Shown: positions 44,578 to 56,690, counted from the first letter of the stretch. The stretch: DNA of 64,000 nt from Misgurnus anguillicaudatus (GCF_027580225.2 NW_027395283.1:6018501-6082500); one strand, 5' to 3'. Made by a program: numbers and translations. The notes: a model not told the origin generated them from the letters alone.

Positions 44578-47500
44578 GGACTCCCCCCCCACGACCGCCA
44601 CCGGGCGGTCCATGAGGAGGCTCACCCCGTCGCCGGCGGAGATCCTCTATCAGCCCAGGGTCCAGAATGTCCCGGGCCGTTACCCAACACCTCTCCTCCG
44701 GACCATATCCTTCCCAGTCTACGAGATATTGAAATCCCCTACCCCGGCGACGCACATCCAGTAAAGACTTAACTGAATATACAGGGGCACCATCTATAAG
44801 CTGAGGGGTGGGAGGGGTGGGGGCAGAGGGAACAGGATTAAGGTGGGAAAAATACACAGGCTTCAGTTTAGACACATGAAAAACTGGGTGAACCCGACCG
44901 AGTGCTGGGGGCAATCTGAGCCTGACCGTCACGGGATTAATAACCTTAACAATGCTGTATGGCCCAAGGAATCGTGGAGCCAGCTTGCGGGAAGGCTCAC
45001 GGAGAGGTAAATCCTTGGACGAAAGCCATACTTTCTGCCCACAGATAAAGCGGGGCGCGGTTCTACGGTGACGATCGGCCGCGGCTTTGGTTCGTCTGGA
45101 AACCTGACGTAATGTAAATCTAGCCTTTCTCCAGGTGCGTTTGCAACGACGGACAAAAGCTAGTGCAGACGGAACCACCGCATCAGGTTCCTGTGACGGG
45201 AATAAAGGGGGCTGAAACCCCATGGACGCCTCAAAAGGGGACATGTTAAGGGAAGAAACAGGGAGAGAATTATGGGCGTATTCAACCCAGGGTAACTGTT
45301 GGCACCAGGAGCTCGGATATTGCGATGTCAGACAGCGGAGCGCTCTACCTAAATCTTGGTTAGCCCGTTCACATTGCCCGTTGGTCTGAGGATGATACCC
45401 TGAAGACAAGCTAGCTGTGGAGCCTATTTGTCTACAAAATTCCTGCCAGAAACGAGAAATAAACTGAGGACCCCTATCTGAAACAACGTCTGTGGGCAGA
45501 CCATGTAAGCGAAAGACGTGTTCGATCATTACCTGGGCAGTTTCCTTGGCAGTGGGTAATTTGGGCAAAGGGACAAAATGAACCGCCTTAGAGAAGCGGT
45601 CCACAATGGTCAAAACAACAGTGTTTCCCTTAGAACTAGGCAAATTGGTTACAAAATCAATGGCGATATGTGACCAAGGACGAGAGGGGATGGGTAACGG
45701 TTTAAGCAGACCAATAGGGGCTTGATGAGAGGCCTTATTGCGGGCACAAACCTGACAGGCTAACACAAACTGTCTGACATCGGGACCCATAGAGGGCCAC
45801 CAGAAACGCTGACGTACGGTAGCCAGCGTTCTCCGAACCCCCGGATGGCAAACAAACTTGGACTCGTGACCCCACCGGATGACCTCGGAGCGAAGCGCAT
45901 TTGGCACCCACAATCGACCCGCTGGGCACCCCTCTGGCACTTCCCCCTCCCGGCCGGCCCGTCTCACCCGTTGTTCTATTCCCCAGCGCAGGGCACCCAC
46001 CACCCGCCCCTCAGGGAGGATGGTTTCGTCCCCAGCAAAACCGGGGCTTTCGAACAAACGAGAGAGAGCATCGGGCTTGGTATTCTTTGAACCGGGCCGG
46101 TACGAGAGGGTGAAGTTAAATCTGTCAAAGAAGAGTGCCCAACGAGCCTGCCGAGAAGATAACCTCCTGGCTGAACGGATGTATTCGAGATTTTTATGAT
46201 CCGTCCAGACCAGGAAGGGCTCCGAGGTCCCCTCCAACCAGTGACGCCACTCACCCAAAGCCAGTCTGACCGCCAGCAGCTCCCGATTACCTATGTCATA
46301 ATTTCGCTCTGCTGGGTTTAACCGATGGGAGAAAAAGGCACAGGGATGCACCTTGCCATCTTTAACAGACCGCTGAGACAAAACGGCGCCTACCCCGACA
46401 TCCGAAGCATCCACCTCCACAATAAATTGAGCAGCCGGATCTGGAATAGAGAGAACAGGAGCAGAGATAAACCGGGACTTTAAATTATCAAAGGCCTCCT
46501 GAGCACTTGAATTGCAGACAAACCTCTCCTTAGTGGAAGTGAGAGCAGAAAGAGGCTGAGCAACCTGACCATAATTTCTGATAAATCGCCGGTAAAAATT
46601 GGCGAAACCCAGAAACCTTAATAAATCCTTACGGGACTCGGGGACTGGCCATTCGGCAACCGCTTTGATCTTGGCTGGATCAGGACGGATCTCACCTGGG
46701 GCGACAACAAAACCCAAGAACGAAACTGACTTACGATGGAATTCGCACTTCTCCGCCTTAACATACAACTTATTCTCTAACAACCGGCGTAAGACTCGGC
46801 GGACATGCTGAGTGTGTTCCTGCATAGAGGGGGAAAAGATGAGAATATCATCTATGTACACAAAGACAAACTTGTTAATCATGTCTCTCAGCACATCATT
46901 GACCAGAGTTTGGAAGACTGAGGGAGCGTTGCAAAGCCCGAAAGGCAGAACGCAGTACTCAAAGTGTCCAGTAGGGGTATTAAATGCTGTCTTCCACTCA
47001 TCTCCCTCTCTTATACGCACCAGGTGATAGGCATTGCGTAAATCTAGCTTAGTAAAGACCTGCGCTCCCTGCAAAAGCTCAAACGCAGAAGACATTAAAG
47101 GAAGGGGGTACCTATTCTTAACAGTAATGTCATTCAAACCTCTATAATCAATACAAGGACGCAGGGAGCCGTCCTTCTTTTCAACAAAGAAAAACCCCGC
47201 CCCTGCGGGCGAGGTGGAGGGACGGATGAGACCGGCACGCAAGGCATCATTAATATACTGGTCCATAGCCTCTCTCTCAGGACCCGACAAAGAATAAAGT
47301 CTACCTTTAGGCGGAGAAGTGCCGGGGAGGAGATCAATAGCGCAATCATATGGCCGGTGAGGAGGAAGGGAGGTGGCCCGGGCTTTACTAAACACCTGAG
47401 CGATATCCGCATACTCCGCCGGGACCCCGGTCAAATCGACCGCCGGAACCTGAGGAAGAGAAAGAACAGAACCAGAAACAGCAGAACCAAGACATGACAC

Positions 47501-47965
47501 ATGACAAGACTGGGACCAAGACAAGATAATACAATTCTGCCAATCAACGTGAGGATTGTGTTGCGCTAACCATCCATGCCCCAAAATAATAGGAGATAGA
47601 GAAGCATGAAGGATATGCAACACAATCTCCTCACGATGATTACCAGACACAGAGAGACTCACAGGAGAAGTGCAGTGTGTAATCCGCGCCATCTGCTGCC
47701 CCTTAAGGGACCAGACATCCAAAGGGGATTGGAGAGGGACAACCGGAACACCCCAGGCGCGAACCAGCGCTTCATCAATGAAGTTGCCCTCCGCGCCAGA
47801 GTCTAGAAGGGCAGTGGAAGGATAGTCACGCCCAGCGAAGGACAACATGACGGGGAGTTGGGTACTGGAAACAGGGGAGAGTTTAGAAGAAGTGGCGCCC
47901 ACCAGGACTCCCGTATTCACTGATGGGCAGCGGCTTTTAACGGGCAAACTTTGGCAAAATGCCAC
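44570..47965 (-). CDS. Pol polyprotein: protease, RT, RNase H, integrase, chromodomain
   Basis: One open frame of 1131 codons, with no ATG at its 5' end because the deletion removed gag; the frame opens at the tail of the CCHC knuckle. Protease shows [14 protein letters not shown] shows [15 protein letters not shown] and [11 protein letters not shown]. RNase H shows VEVDASDVG and [14 protein letters not shown]. The HHCC finger lies around [13 protein letters not shown] and CQVCARNK. The integrase triad is [12 protein letters not shown] and GQCERANQ with D(35)E spacing. A C-terminal chromodomain contains [15 protein letters not shown]. The stop (TGA) lies inside the 3' LTR, so the last residues are encoded by the polypurine tract and LTR start. 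All catalytic residues are present. Confidence 0.95.
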   Translation of the reverse strand: MAFCQSLPVKSRCPSVNTGVLVGATSSKLSPVSSTQLPVMLSFAGRDYPSTALLDSGAEGNFIDEALVRAWGVPVVPLQSPLDVWSLKGQQMARITHCTSPVSLSVSGNHREEIVLHILHASLSPIILGHGWLAQHNPHVDWQNCIILSWSQSCHVSCLGSAVSGSVLSLPQVPAVDLTGVPAEYADIAQVFSKARATSLPPHRPYDCAIDLLPGTSPPKGRLYSLSGPEREAMDQYINDALRAGLIRPSTSPAGAGFFFVEKKDGSLRPCIDYRGLNDITVKNRYPLPLMSSAFELLQGAQVFTKLDLRNAYHLVRIREGDEWKTAFNTPTGHFEYCVLPFGLCNAPSVFQTLVNDVLRDMINKFVFVYIDDILIFSPSMQEHTQHVRRVLRRLLENKLYVKAEKCEFHRKSVSFLGFVVAPGEIRPDPAKIKAVAEWPVPESRKDLLRFLGFANFYRRFIRNYGQVAQPLSALTSTKERFVCNSSAQEAFDNLKSRFISAPVLSIPDPAAQFIVEVDASDVGVGAVLSQRSVKDGKVHPCAFFSHRLNPAERNYDIGNRELLAVRLALGEWRHWLEGTSEPFLVWTDHKNLEYIRSARRLSSRQARWALFFDRFNFTLSYRPGSKNTKPDALSRLFESPGFAGDETILPEGRVVGALRWGIEQRVRRAGREGEVPEGCPAGRLWVPNALRSEVIRWGHESKFVCHPGVRRTLATVRQRFWWPSMGPDVRQFVLACQVCARNKASHQAPIGLLKPLPIPSRPWSHIAIDFVTNLPSSKGNTVVLTIVDRFSKAVHFVPLPKLPTAKETAQVMIEHVFRLHGLPTDVVSDRGPQFISRFWQEFCRQIGSTASLSSGYHPQTNGQCERANQDLGRALRCLTSQYPSSWCQQLPWVEYAHNSLPVSSLNMSPFEASMGFQPPLFPSQEPDAVVPSALAFVRRCKRTWRKARFTLRQVSRRTKAAADRHRRTAPRFICGQKVWLSSKDLPLREPSRKLAPRFLGPYSIVKVINPVTVRLRLPPALGRVHPVFHVSKLKPVYFSHLNPVPSAPTPPTPQLIDGAPVYSVKSLLDVRRRGRGFQYLVDWEGYGPEERCWVTARDILDPGLIEDLRRRRGEPPHGPPGGGRGGGVLL
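44578..44590 (-). promoter_or_regulatory. Polypurine tract of gypsy 2
   Basis: The minus strand reads GGGGGGGGAGTCC directly before the LTR start TGTTATG. It is also translated as part of pol. Confidence 0.7.
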
Positions 47966-48230
47966 AGATCTTTGACACGACAGGACTAGAACTAGACAAG
48001 CTAGCGGGCAGGAACATACAAAGACGAACTTGCAAAGAACAAAGGAAACGAGGGGAATTTAAATCAAACCGGATTGGACAATAATAAGAATCAGGTGCGG
48101 AACGCAGGTGAGAGAAGTCAGAGGTAATGAGATCACCAGGTGGAAGACGCGCACGTGTGGAGCTGTCAAAACAAAACACAACACATAGTGAAACAAAGAC
48201 AAAGCAGCCAATAAAACCGAAATCATAACA
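47964..48230 (-). repeat. 5' LTR fragment of gypsy 2
   Basis: 267 bp equal to 44311-44577 with no difference found by eye. It holds the TG end (U3 side). The R/U5 side, leader and nearly all of gag are missing. Confidence 0.9.
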
Positions 48231-48235
48231 CTTGC

Positions 48236-48503
48236 AGTGTCAACATTTACCGAGCAACACAGAATAAAATCAAACATAATTTATTAAGGAAAAACATAAT
48301 TCAGAGGGCAATTTACATTCCAATTCAAATACAAAACAATCAAATGAAAAACTATTGCATACCCGATAAGGACAAAGATCTGGTTACAGATTCCTCAAAA
48401 TAAAATAAAAATACATGATACTGTATCAAAGAGACAACATCATGGGGTGAATTTCCAAGTACAGAAAAGCTTTATAAACTATTTTTTAATCTAAATGCTC
48501 TCT
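48236..48503. other. Spacer, no gene seen
   Basis: AT-rich sequence with no supported feature. Confidence 0.4.
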
Positions 48504-48511
48504 GTATTGTC

Positions 48512-49168
48512 CAGTGTTGGGTGTAACTAGTTACTAAGTAATTTGTTACTGTAATTTAATTACTTGAAAAAGTAATGTAAGGGATTACTCTTATTTTTCT
48601 TGTAATCGAATTACAGTTACTTCTGATGTAACTAAATACTGTCTATGGACTGTAGAACAATTATGTATACTATAATAAATAGTGGATTTAACATGGTTTT
48701 AGTTTACAATTCTCACTATTAACTGGTTGATTATTAGCATTAATATTACTGAGATGTTGACTGTTTTTTAGTAGGCCTACTTAAATAACACATATTAATG
48801 CCTGATTCTGCAAAACCTTATTCTACATCCTTAACCCTCCCCATTTCTACAAATACTTAAAATAAACAACTTTAGTATTAATAAGCAGTAGTTGGAGTAT
48901 ATTGAGGCAAAAGTAGTTAATAGTTAATTAATAGAGAGAAATGAACCCTAAAGTGGGACCAGACTAATTGATGTACTTTTATATATTGTTTCTTCGAGCC
49001 ATTTCAAGCCTATCCTTGTATCATGTACTAAATAGGATTTAGAAAGTAATTAGTAATAATTAAATACTTTTTGGAGAGAGTAATTTGTAAAGTAATTTAA
49101 TTACATGATTGAAGATGTAATTAGTAACTAGTAATTAATTACTTTTTTGAGTAACTTACCCAACACTG
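48512..49168. mobile_element. hAT MITE with AACTAGTTACT-type ends
   Basis: Starts CAGTGTTGGGTGTAACTAG and ends GTAACTTACCCAACACTG. Flanks GTATTGTC (48504-48511) and GTATTTTC (49169-49176) match at 7 of 8 bases. 657 bp, no transposase; the ends are rich in GTAAT. Confidence 0.85.
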
Positions 49169-49176
49169 GTATTTTC

Positions 49177-50849
49177 ATTTTGAAACTGCAACATAACAAA
49201 TTTTGACAATGATACTTTAACTTCTCTTATCCAAAAATAGGCAAACATGTTTGCTGAAGGCTAATCCAGTAACTATAAAGCTACATAAGAATAACAATTT
49301 TTGACTTCATTGACAGAACAATTTCTCACCTGCTTATGGAAGCGTTTCTCTCTCTTTCTCTCTTTCTGTCTATCTGTGATCTCTCTCCACCCTCCTCTCT
49401 TCCTATTTGCACTGACAGTTATCACACATAAGGATATTTTAATGTAAGAGATTGGGGATTCACATTTTATAACTGTCTATCAATGTATTTCTGAGGTAAA
49501 ATCATTGCGAATTTCAAATGCATATGGACAAAACATAAGCTACCTAACTAACTATATACTTTCTCACCTTCTTACTTCTGACACTGCTCCGCAATGTGAT
49601 TCGAAACACCCATGTCACGTGATGAAGTGATTCGAAACACCAAGCGGTGCATTTCACAAGTATTTCGAAAGGTGGCGTACCTGTCGAATCTGCGTCGAAT
49701 CTTAAACTGACAGGGTAGGAAACAAATCTGACAATACCTCATAGATGCGTTTTTGGCAAGATCAAATACTATAAATTACTGAAAAGAAATAATTTTTCCT
49801 CATAGGTATGTAACACTTAGGCTACTTACAAAAAATGCATGCCAGCAACTGGCAGCAAGAAGTGTCCCTTGTGTGAGAATGTTTTCAAAGGCTGGAGAAA
49901 TTATATGTAAAAAAAGAAGCTGGTTGAGTTTATCAACACGGAACAATTTATATATTTGAATAAAGATCTTTATATGTAAACAATGTGGCATATTATGGCT
50001 TGATATATTTTATGAATCTCTTATCATTTATTTGGTATATCTCTATTCCATTTTTTTATTAAATAGACCCGAATATATAGTTATCGACAATTGTGAGCCT
50101 AAAAGCTCATGTAGTTGTCAAACAGATGTTAAAACAACAACAAAAAGCATTTTATTATGACGACGTAGCACATGCATTTCCCGGGTTCGATCCTAAGATC
50201 TACACATGAGAGTCGAGAGCACTATCCACTCTCCCATCCTAACACTTGTGTGTCAATCAAACAACATGTGGGATACAATTTGTCAGCGCTCGTCTAAAAT
50301 CTTGTTAAGGCTGCTTCATGTAAAGACATGCAAACGACCGCTAGGTGTCACTGTGGAGGCGGTTTCGGATTGATGTTTCGAAGCCTCGAAACATACGGCA
50401 CAATTGATTCAACTGTTTCAGTGTTTCACGAAGCCTCGCTCTGCCCACCACTAGTAATAACGAAGGCACTGTAATATTAAAGACACTTTGAAAAGGCGTT
50501 TACTGTGGGGAGATTCAGCATATTGTTTTGCCTTCAACTCGCATCTCTTATTCATTTTCAGTTGAGTGGGGGACCGGAGAGTTAAAGCTGAGTGCCGCCA
50601 CCTAGCGTCCTGGATGAATTCATTTTACAGATCTGAAAAGATTCGGGGCTTTTGACAAAACATTCGGGGCTTGAGTCCCATAAGCCACCCCCCCCCCGCT
50701 CCGCCCCTGCATATCGGAATTTGGTACTGATTGGTTGTTGTAAAACTCAGGGCTGTCCCTAGTTTGCATACAGTGGTTGATTGGTTTATGTAGTGGATTT
50801 CAACCAGCACCACAAATGATACACCGACTCTAATCTCTTTGGTGAACCA
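49177..50849. other. Repeat-derived intergenic DNA, no gene seen
   Basis: Contains a CT-rich stretch near 49345-49400, repeated GATTCGAAACAC (49597-49643), TTTCGAAGCCTCGAAAC near 50372, and a C-rich run near 50685. No complete element or exon could be supported. Confidence 0.35.
50175..50240 (-). tRNA. tRNA-like sequence, probably pseudogene or SINE head
   Basis: The minus strand has an A-box-like TGGGAGAGTGGA (50225-50236) and a B-box-like GGATCGAACC (50184-50193) at normal spacing. The anticodon arm does not pair well. It may be a tRNA pseudogene. Confidence 0.3.
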
Positions 50850-50937
50850 CGTCTGCAATTTAATAAACAAAAGACACAGGATCACACACACACATCCTCT
50901 CATCAACAGTCTATCTGACTCTCTCCAGTCACATGTA
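50850..50937. repeat. Collapsed partial copy of the duplicated block
   Basis: Joins the AATTTAATAAACAAAAGACAC end of the block directly to TCTCCAGTCACATGTAGA, which are about 400 bp apart at 53730-54240. The block sequence continues past the next element at about 53503 (GAACTGAGAG). Confidence 0.75.
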
Positions 50938-51360
50938 GAGGGCTATTTCATAAAACTCGCTTGGAAAAGCGAGGATTAAAGTTACAAACTCGACTTGAAT
51001 TAACCTAACAAATGAGGCGAGGCTAAAGCGGTTTCAAAAAAGGCAAATGAAGCTTACGCAATCCAACTAATGTGATCCAGATTTCCCTAGTCAAGATAAT
51101 TGCGCGTGCACGCTATTCTTGAGCAGCCCTAGAGGTCGAGCGTGGATCAAATCGATCAAAGTTAAAGAGAAAGCGGTAATTTTTGATAAAAATGTATGAA
51201 AATGTACTTCTGACTGAAAATTATAATACTGCTGCAATAAACAAACCCATAAAATAGTTGGAAAGTCCTTATGGATTAAATTCTTGCATGCAGAAACCAA
51301 ATTTAAATATATTGTCTTATTTTAAAGTGATCACATGACAGCGTGCAACACTGTTAGAAA

Positions 51361-51428
51361 TGATGGCCTAGTGGTTAGTGCTCTCAGCAGCGCATGCGGG
51401 GGTCCGGGTTCGATCCCCGTCAATGCTT
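51361..51428 (+). tRNA. tRNA-like sequence with A and B boxes
   Basis: TGGCCTAGTGG (51364-51374) matches the A box and GGTTCGATCC (51407-51416) the B box, with correct spacing and a T-arm pairing at four of five positions. The D and anticodon stems are imperfect, so it is more likely a pseudogene or retroposon head than a working tRNA gene. Confidence 0.4.
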
Positions 51429-52079
51429 ATGTGGCCATGCTTTGCTAATTTTTATATACTGTACTTTTTAAAAATAACACAAATCTTAACTTTTAAAAGA
51501 CAATTTGTAGTTTACTAAGTAACCTATATAATACATATTTAGCAGATGAATGATTTTAATACATTTACAGTAACTTTAAATGTAACTTAAATTTATTTTT
51601 TATTTTTTTGGGGGTACATTTCAAAAGGAGCAACTTGAGCGGACAATAAAGTAACAGGTGAAAATAAAATATAAATATATTGTTCATAAGAAGTGTAGTT
51701 GATTTAAGCATAATCATATGCTAGAAGAAGTGTCTAATCTTATTATGTTAGCTGCCAAAGATGTTGACTGGCAATGAGGAGAGCACTGTCATCTATCAGC
51801 AGCACAGCTTTACTCCTGCAGATGAACTTTGCTTGAAAGAAAAAAATGGGGTCACTGAGAGCATGGTGTGTGAACAGCATATGCATTTCTGAATTTACAG
51901 TAGTACAAGAAATGATTGTGTAAAATCATATATGTTACACATATTCTTGACCAATCATTATTACTTGACATGTTACTCAAAACATTTTTGATGGCAAATT
52001 ATGTGTGCGTTATAGAGTCACAAGTCATCATGTTAAACCCTGGGAGTATGAGAGATTTTAAACCACTGGTTTAATATCA

Positions 52080-52500
52080 CACTGTTAAAAAAATTAGCTG
52101 TAGTTATGCAGCTGTTTGTCAGTAACTTATGTAGATGTAAAGGTTTATTATTTACTGGCAACAGTTTGTTCAAAGTTAAATCAACATTAAACATTAACAA
52201 GTCTATGATTTTACAGCATAAAACTATAAAATAACAGCCTCATGCAAAGCATTTTGTGAACCAGAAATCCTCATGAACCTTTTTCTGTTGTTTCCTTCAT
52301 ATTTTGGTTCCCAGAATGCTTTGCATGAGGCTGTTATTTGATGGTTTTATTCTGTAAATAAAAAGACTAATGTTTAATGTTCATTTAACTTTGAACAAAC
52401 TGTTGCCAGTAAATAACATACATATAAATCTACAGTAAGTTACTGGCAAACAGCTGACAGTAATACTGTAAGTTCTACATAATTTTTTAACAATGTAGTG
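52080..52500. mobile_element. Foldback MITE inside the TIR element
   Basis: Arms of about 190 bp (CACTGTTAAAAAAATTAGC...; TTTACTGGCAACAGTTTG near 52150 pairs with CAAACTGTTGCCAGTAAA near 52397) surround a centre near 52300 with TGCTTTGCATGAGG/CCTCATGCAAAGCA. Confidence 0.7.
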
Positions 52501-52926
52501 TTAGGTGTTGATAGATAAACAGAGTTTTATGAATGGTTACAGTGAGGATCAGTTGAAGAAAAGCCTGAGGTATAAGCACATTATACTGTAAGTCTACAGT
52601 ACAAGCCTTGTGAGCTGAAAAATTATTGTATGCAGGACACTAACAATCTTCTCTGTGATAAAAAAAGAATTTTAACTCATTACAACAAAATGCCAAGAGC
52701 ATACCATCACATAATTATATTGTATTCCTTCAGCCATGCAGACACCATAATTTTTTTTTTAATTTCAAGAAAAATGTAACAACTAGAGAAAGATACAAAT
52801 ACTGTAGATCTTTAAAATAATGTGCATTTTTATGCACAGCAAGCATAAAAAAATTAAATGACTGTACTTGACTTTTGTGTGTTGTTTATTTAAATAAAAT
52901 TTCCTCTTTGTGTGACAGACAATCTG

Positions 52927-52929
<3 letters not shown>

Positions 52930-53006
<77 letters not shown>
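52930..53006. repeat. (TA)n microsatellite
   Basis: About 38 uninterrupted AT units. Confidence 0.98.
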
Positions 53007-53008
<2 letters not shown>

Positions 53009-54625
53009 TCAATACGTTGCAATTATATGAATTTAGATACATCTTAAATTTGTTAATAAACTTTTATCCTTATATTGAGGTAGTTAAGATTATCATTTAT
53101 ATTCAACATTTGATAGGCCTATATACTATATTATGAAACACATGTCTATATTTTATTAATTATTATTGTAACAAAATTTATCAAATTTAATATATAAGTT
53201 GATTTTCTTTAATTGTTAGATTAATAGTGGTTAATAAAGTCAAATAAAATGTCAAAGAGTCAGCTGTAATATCATTGCATTTACATTTCAGTGTTAGTGG
53301 AAGTCTAGTTAAGCAACAACTGAGGCTTAGCCTGACAGTTAGCCTGCTCCGGACCAGGCTAGTTTGCAAGCATAAGTTTCCATAGTAACCGGGGTTGAGC
53401 TAGTTCAAGTTTGTTTTATGAAACGAAATCCACCGGCAATAAGCCAGACTTAACAAAATAAGCCTGGCTTATTCTGTAATCTAGTTTTATGAAACAGCCC
53501 TCCGAACTGAGAGTCTCCATAATAAAGTTCAATTGACAAACAGTCTCTTTTGTCACTCATTAAAATTCTTACACTAATATACATAAACAAAAATTATATA
53601 ACAAAATAAAATGAATTCAACATGTACACTTTACATTAACATTACAACAGGAAACACATTCATCATAATACAATATTTAGCCAATTTCACTTATGTGATC
53701 GTATAGTGGTTTGTGGTTTACATACCTGCAGTTTAATAAACAAAAGACACAGGATCACACACACATCCTCTCACCAACAGTCTATCTAAAGGATGTGAGA
53801 CAAAACCGACAAAACCGATTAATTTGTGTCCTCCATTAACACAGTCTACAAACTCAATTTGGGTCTCAGTTGACTAAATATAAACAAAATACGATTTAAA
53901 TAAAAATTACACACATTCAACTTAAATTAAATAGACAACATATCACTTCTACAGACTCATTCCACCAAAATTTTGTTTAACTCGTATTAAAAGGAAAAAC
54001 TCGCACTCTAAATTAGCGTTCGGGCGGCAACATTAAACAAACAGATTAAGGCCATTCGTTTCTAAAACTTGATAAATGCGTTTGACTTTTCACAGAAAAT
54101 CAAATATATGCACTCAATCCATCTTCTTAACACATTTAACCTTGATATTGACTCATATTTTTAACTATTTTTACATTTTTATCCATCGTTATACAGCGAT
54201 GCAAAAAATACCAACCTGACTCTCTCCAGTCACATGTAGAACTGAGAGAGTCGGACGCGACAGCCCCACTAAAGGGGTTTTCACACCTGAAATTGTTAAC
54301 CCTGGGTTATTCTAAAACCAGGGTTAATGGAATCCTGGGATATTTTTTCATCTTTCACACTGTTCAAACTTAACCAGGGGTTAAGAGATAACCCTGGGTA
54401 TTCATAATTTGACATTTCACACTGTGCATTCCTAAACCCTGGGTCAGGAGTCTCCAAGCCAGCTCCAGCACACCTGTCTGTAATTATCAAGCCTTGATTA
54501 GCTACTTCAGCTGTGTTTAATTAGGGTCATAACATTCTAACCCTGCTTCGTTTCACACTGCATGCATTAAGCACCACAATGCGGGTTAACCCTACAATTG
54601 CAGTGCTAACCCTGCTTCCAATTAC

Positions 54626-55791
54626 CAGAGGTGGAAAGTAACGAATTACATTTACTCACGTTACTGTAAATGAGTAGGTTTTTTTTGTGTATTTTTACTT
54701 TTTTGAGTAGTTTTTAAAATCTGTACTTTTACTTTTACTTAAGTATGTTTTGTTTAAAGTATTGTACTTCGCTACATTTTAAATCATATCCGTTACTGAG
54801 TAAAAAAATATTTTAAAAAGCAAGGTGATAAAGACGCGCAACGGATGATTGATGGGCGGGGCCCGGGGGGAACGCGCAAAAAGAACCATGGAGACGGACG
54901 AGACAGGCGCGCGCTAATGCAGACCCGCCTCAGTTCAAATCTTATGAAAGAAACCCCTGGTCATATAAGCGACCACTTTCCACTGACGCGAAGCGAGTGT
55001 TTCATTTCTATGAAAGGTAGGATTCATGCTCTTAAGTACGAAATTACACGACGCGTTTTTAATACCATGCGCATTATCTTCCGAGGTCTAGCAGCTTCGC
55101 GTCAAGTCAAACACAACTTCAAAAACGTCCTCGAGAATGCGCAGGTCATTAGACATTGCAGAGAGAGAGAGCGAGAGAGAGAGAGCGAGAGAGAGAGAGA
55201 GAGAGAGAGAGAGTGAGAGAGTGAAAGAAGAATAAAGGTCTGACATCAGGTACCCAGGTCAGGGAAGTAAGAAGATAATAAACGTGTCAAATGTATATAG
55301 ACATGGCACTCATCTCATTATATGCTCATTTAAACTATATAGTTTAATAAAATAATGTATGTTACCAGCAATACATCAATTACAACTTTACTATAGTGAT
55401 TGTATTTACAAGCTGTTGACCACCTTCAAAAGTGCATAACTCACATGTAAAAATCATTAAACAATTCCATAAATGTTTCTTATTTTAAAAAAGCTTTTTA
55501 TTTTATTAACTTTTTGTTATTGCACTTTAATTGTAAAGATGTTCCTACAATTAAAAACAACTAGTTTGAGATGTATATTCTCTTGTCGTTTTTTAACTAT
55601 TCTAGAATCCTTCACCTCTCCCCGCTGTAAAAAAAGTAACTTTTACTCTGAGTAAAGTTAAAATGACTTACTTTTTACTTTTACTTGAGTAGATTTTTAG
55701 ACAAGTAACTTTACTTTTACTTAAGTAAAATATTATTAAAGTAACTTTACTTTTACTTGAGTACAATATTTTAGTACTTTTTCCACCTCTG
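54626..55791. mobile_element. hAT non-autonomous element with perfect TSD
   Basis: CAGAGGTGGAAAGTAAC at the left, GTACTTTTTCCACCTCTG at the right, TSD CCAATTAC exact at 54618-54625 and 55792-55799. 1166 bp. Subterminal regions are full of TACTTTTACTT repeats. It includes a GA microsatellite (about 55160-55228). Confidence 0.9.
55160..55228. repeat. (GA)n microsatellite
   Basis: GAGAGAGA-type purine run, slightly interrupted. Confidence 0.9.
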
Positions 55792-55825
55792 CCAATTACA
55801 AGTGTGAAACGATCCTTAACCCAGG

Positions 55826-55826
<1 letters not shown>

Positions 55827-55856
<30 letters not shown>

Positions 55857-56402
55857 CCTTACATTTATATAGCGCTTTTCTCAGTACTCAAAGCGCTTTA
55901 CATATGAACGGGGGAATCTCCTCAACCACCACCAATGTGCAGCATCCACCTGGATGATGCGACGGCAGCCATATTGCGCCAGACCGCTCACCACACACCA
56001 GCTTATTAGTGGAGAGGAGACCGAGTGATATCGCCAATTAGTATGAGGGATGATTAGTAGGCCAATGGGCAAGTTTGGCCAGGATGCCAGGGCACACCCC
56101 TACTCTTTTCGAAGGACATCCTGGGATTTTTAATGACCACAGAGAGTCAGGACCTCGGTTTAACGTCTCATCCGAAGGAGGGTGCTTTTTTGACAGTATA
56201 GTGTCCCCGTCACTATACTGGGGTGTTAGGACCCACACAGACCACAGGGTAAGCACCCCCTGCTGGTCTCACTAACACCACTACCAGCAGCAACCTGGTT
56301 TTCCCAGGTGGTCTCCCATCCAAGTACTGACCAGGCTCAGCCCTGCTTAGCTTCAGTGGGCAAGCTGTCTTGGGCTACAGGGTGATATGGCTGCTGGCCA
56401 TA
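55827..56402 (-). mobile_element. SINE3-type (5S rRNA-derived) SINE
   Basis: Read on the minus strand, the head contains TAGCCCAAGACAGCTTGCCC, TTGGATGGGAGACCACCTGG and related 5S-like internal promoter parts. The body is about 450 bp and the tail ends in an (ATT)n run (plus-strand AATAATAAT, 55827-55853). The order and length match the SINE3 family described from zebrafish. Confidence 0.85.
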
Positions 56403-56690
56403 TCACCCTGTTAAAAGCAGGGTTTACAACGAAGATAACCTAGGGTTAAGCGCAGTGTGAAAAGCCCTTAAGTGACATCACTCAAACTTTAACTATTTAT
56501 TTTTCACAAAGTATATTTTTTTCTTGTACCATATAAAAAATAACAATGAAAATAGGATGGATTGATAGTAAAAATGCATGAAATTACAAAAATAATTACA
56601 TTTCTTCAAATTAAATCTCTTTTAAAGTAAAAGACACTAAAGTTTGCTGGAACACAACACTCAGAACATTACATATGTTTAGGATGGGAG

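Larger units (their letters stand above)
43760..48230 (-). mobile_element. Ty3/gypsy chromovirus 2, pol intact, gag and most of 5' LTR deleted
   Basis: Minus-strand order: 5' LTR fragment (48230-47964), pol (47965-44570), polypurine tract, full 3' LTR (44577-43760). The 267-bp 5' fragment appears identical to the matching part of the 3' LTR. Flanks CTTCC (43755-43759) and CTTGC (48231-48235) agree in 4 of 5 bases, consistent with a target duplication. The deletion joins the LTR directly to the second half of the gag zinc knuckle. Confidence 0.9.
50938..53502. mobile_element. TIR element with GAGGGCTRTTTCATAAAACT ends
   Basis: Inverted ends GAGGGCTATTTCATAAAACT and its right partner (one mismatch) interrupt the duplicated block at CATGTA/GAACTGAGAG; the block at 54235 shows the unoccupied site. 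It contains the tRNA-like site 51361-51428, the foldback 52080-52500 and a long TA repeat. No transposase was recognised. Confidence 0.65.
54273..56468. mobile_element. PIF/Harbinger-type non-autonomous element, TAA target
   Basis: Ends AGGGGTTTTCACAC and the inverted GTGTGAAAAGCCCT are flanked by TAA on both sides (54270-54272 and 56469-56471). The unoccupied paralogous site at 8032-8034 has one TAA, confirming a 3-bp target duplication. AACCCTGGGTTA-type motifs lie at both ends. No transposase or Myb gene. It hosts a hAT element and a SINE. Confidence 0.85.
53577..56690. repeat. Duplicated genomic block, copy B (with insertion)
   Basis: Matches 3028-8240 without its insertions. It carries its own insertion 54273-56468 at CAC/TAA/GTGAC, a site that is unoccupied in copy A (TAA at 8032-8034). 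Confidence 0.8.

Noticed and set aside
45845..46254. Short ORFs opposite the gypsy 2 pol frame, and similar ones at 14310-17030
   Set aside because: Antisense shadows of the pol coding frame with no independent motifs.
43755..48235. Perfect TSD for gypsy 2
   Set aside because: CTTCC and CTTGC differ at one base, so it is reported only as a probable duplication.
52783..53136. ORFs with IYIYIY runs
   Set aside because: Translation of the (TA)n microsatellite.
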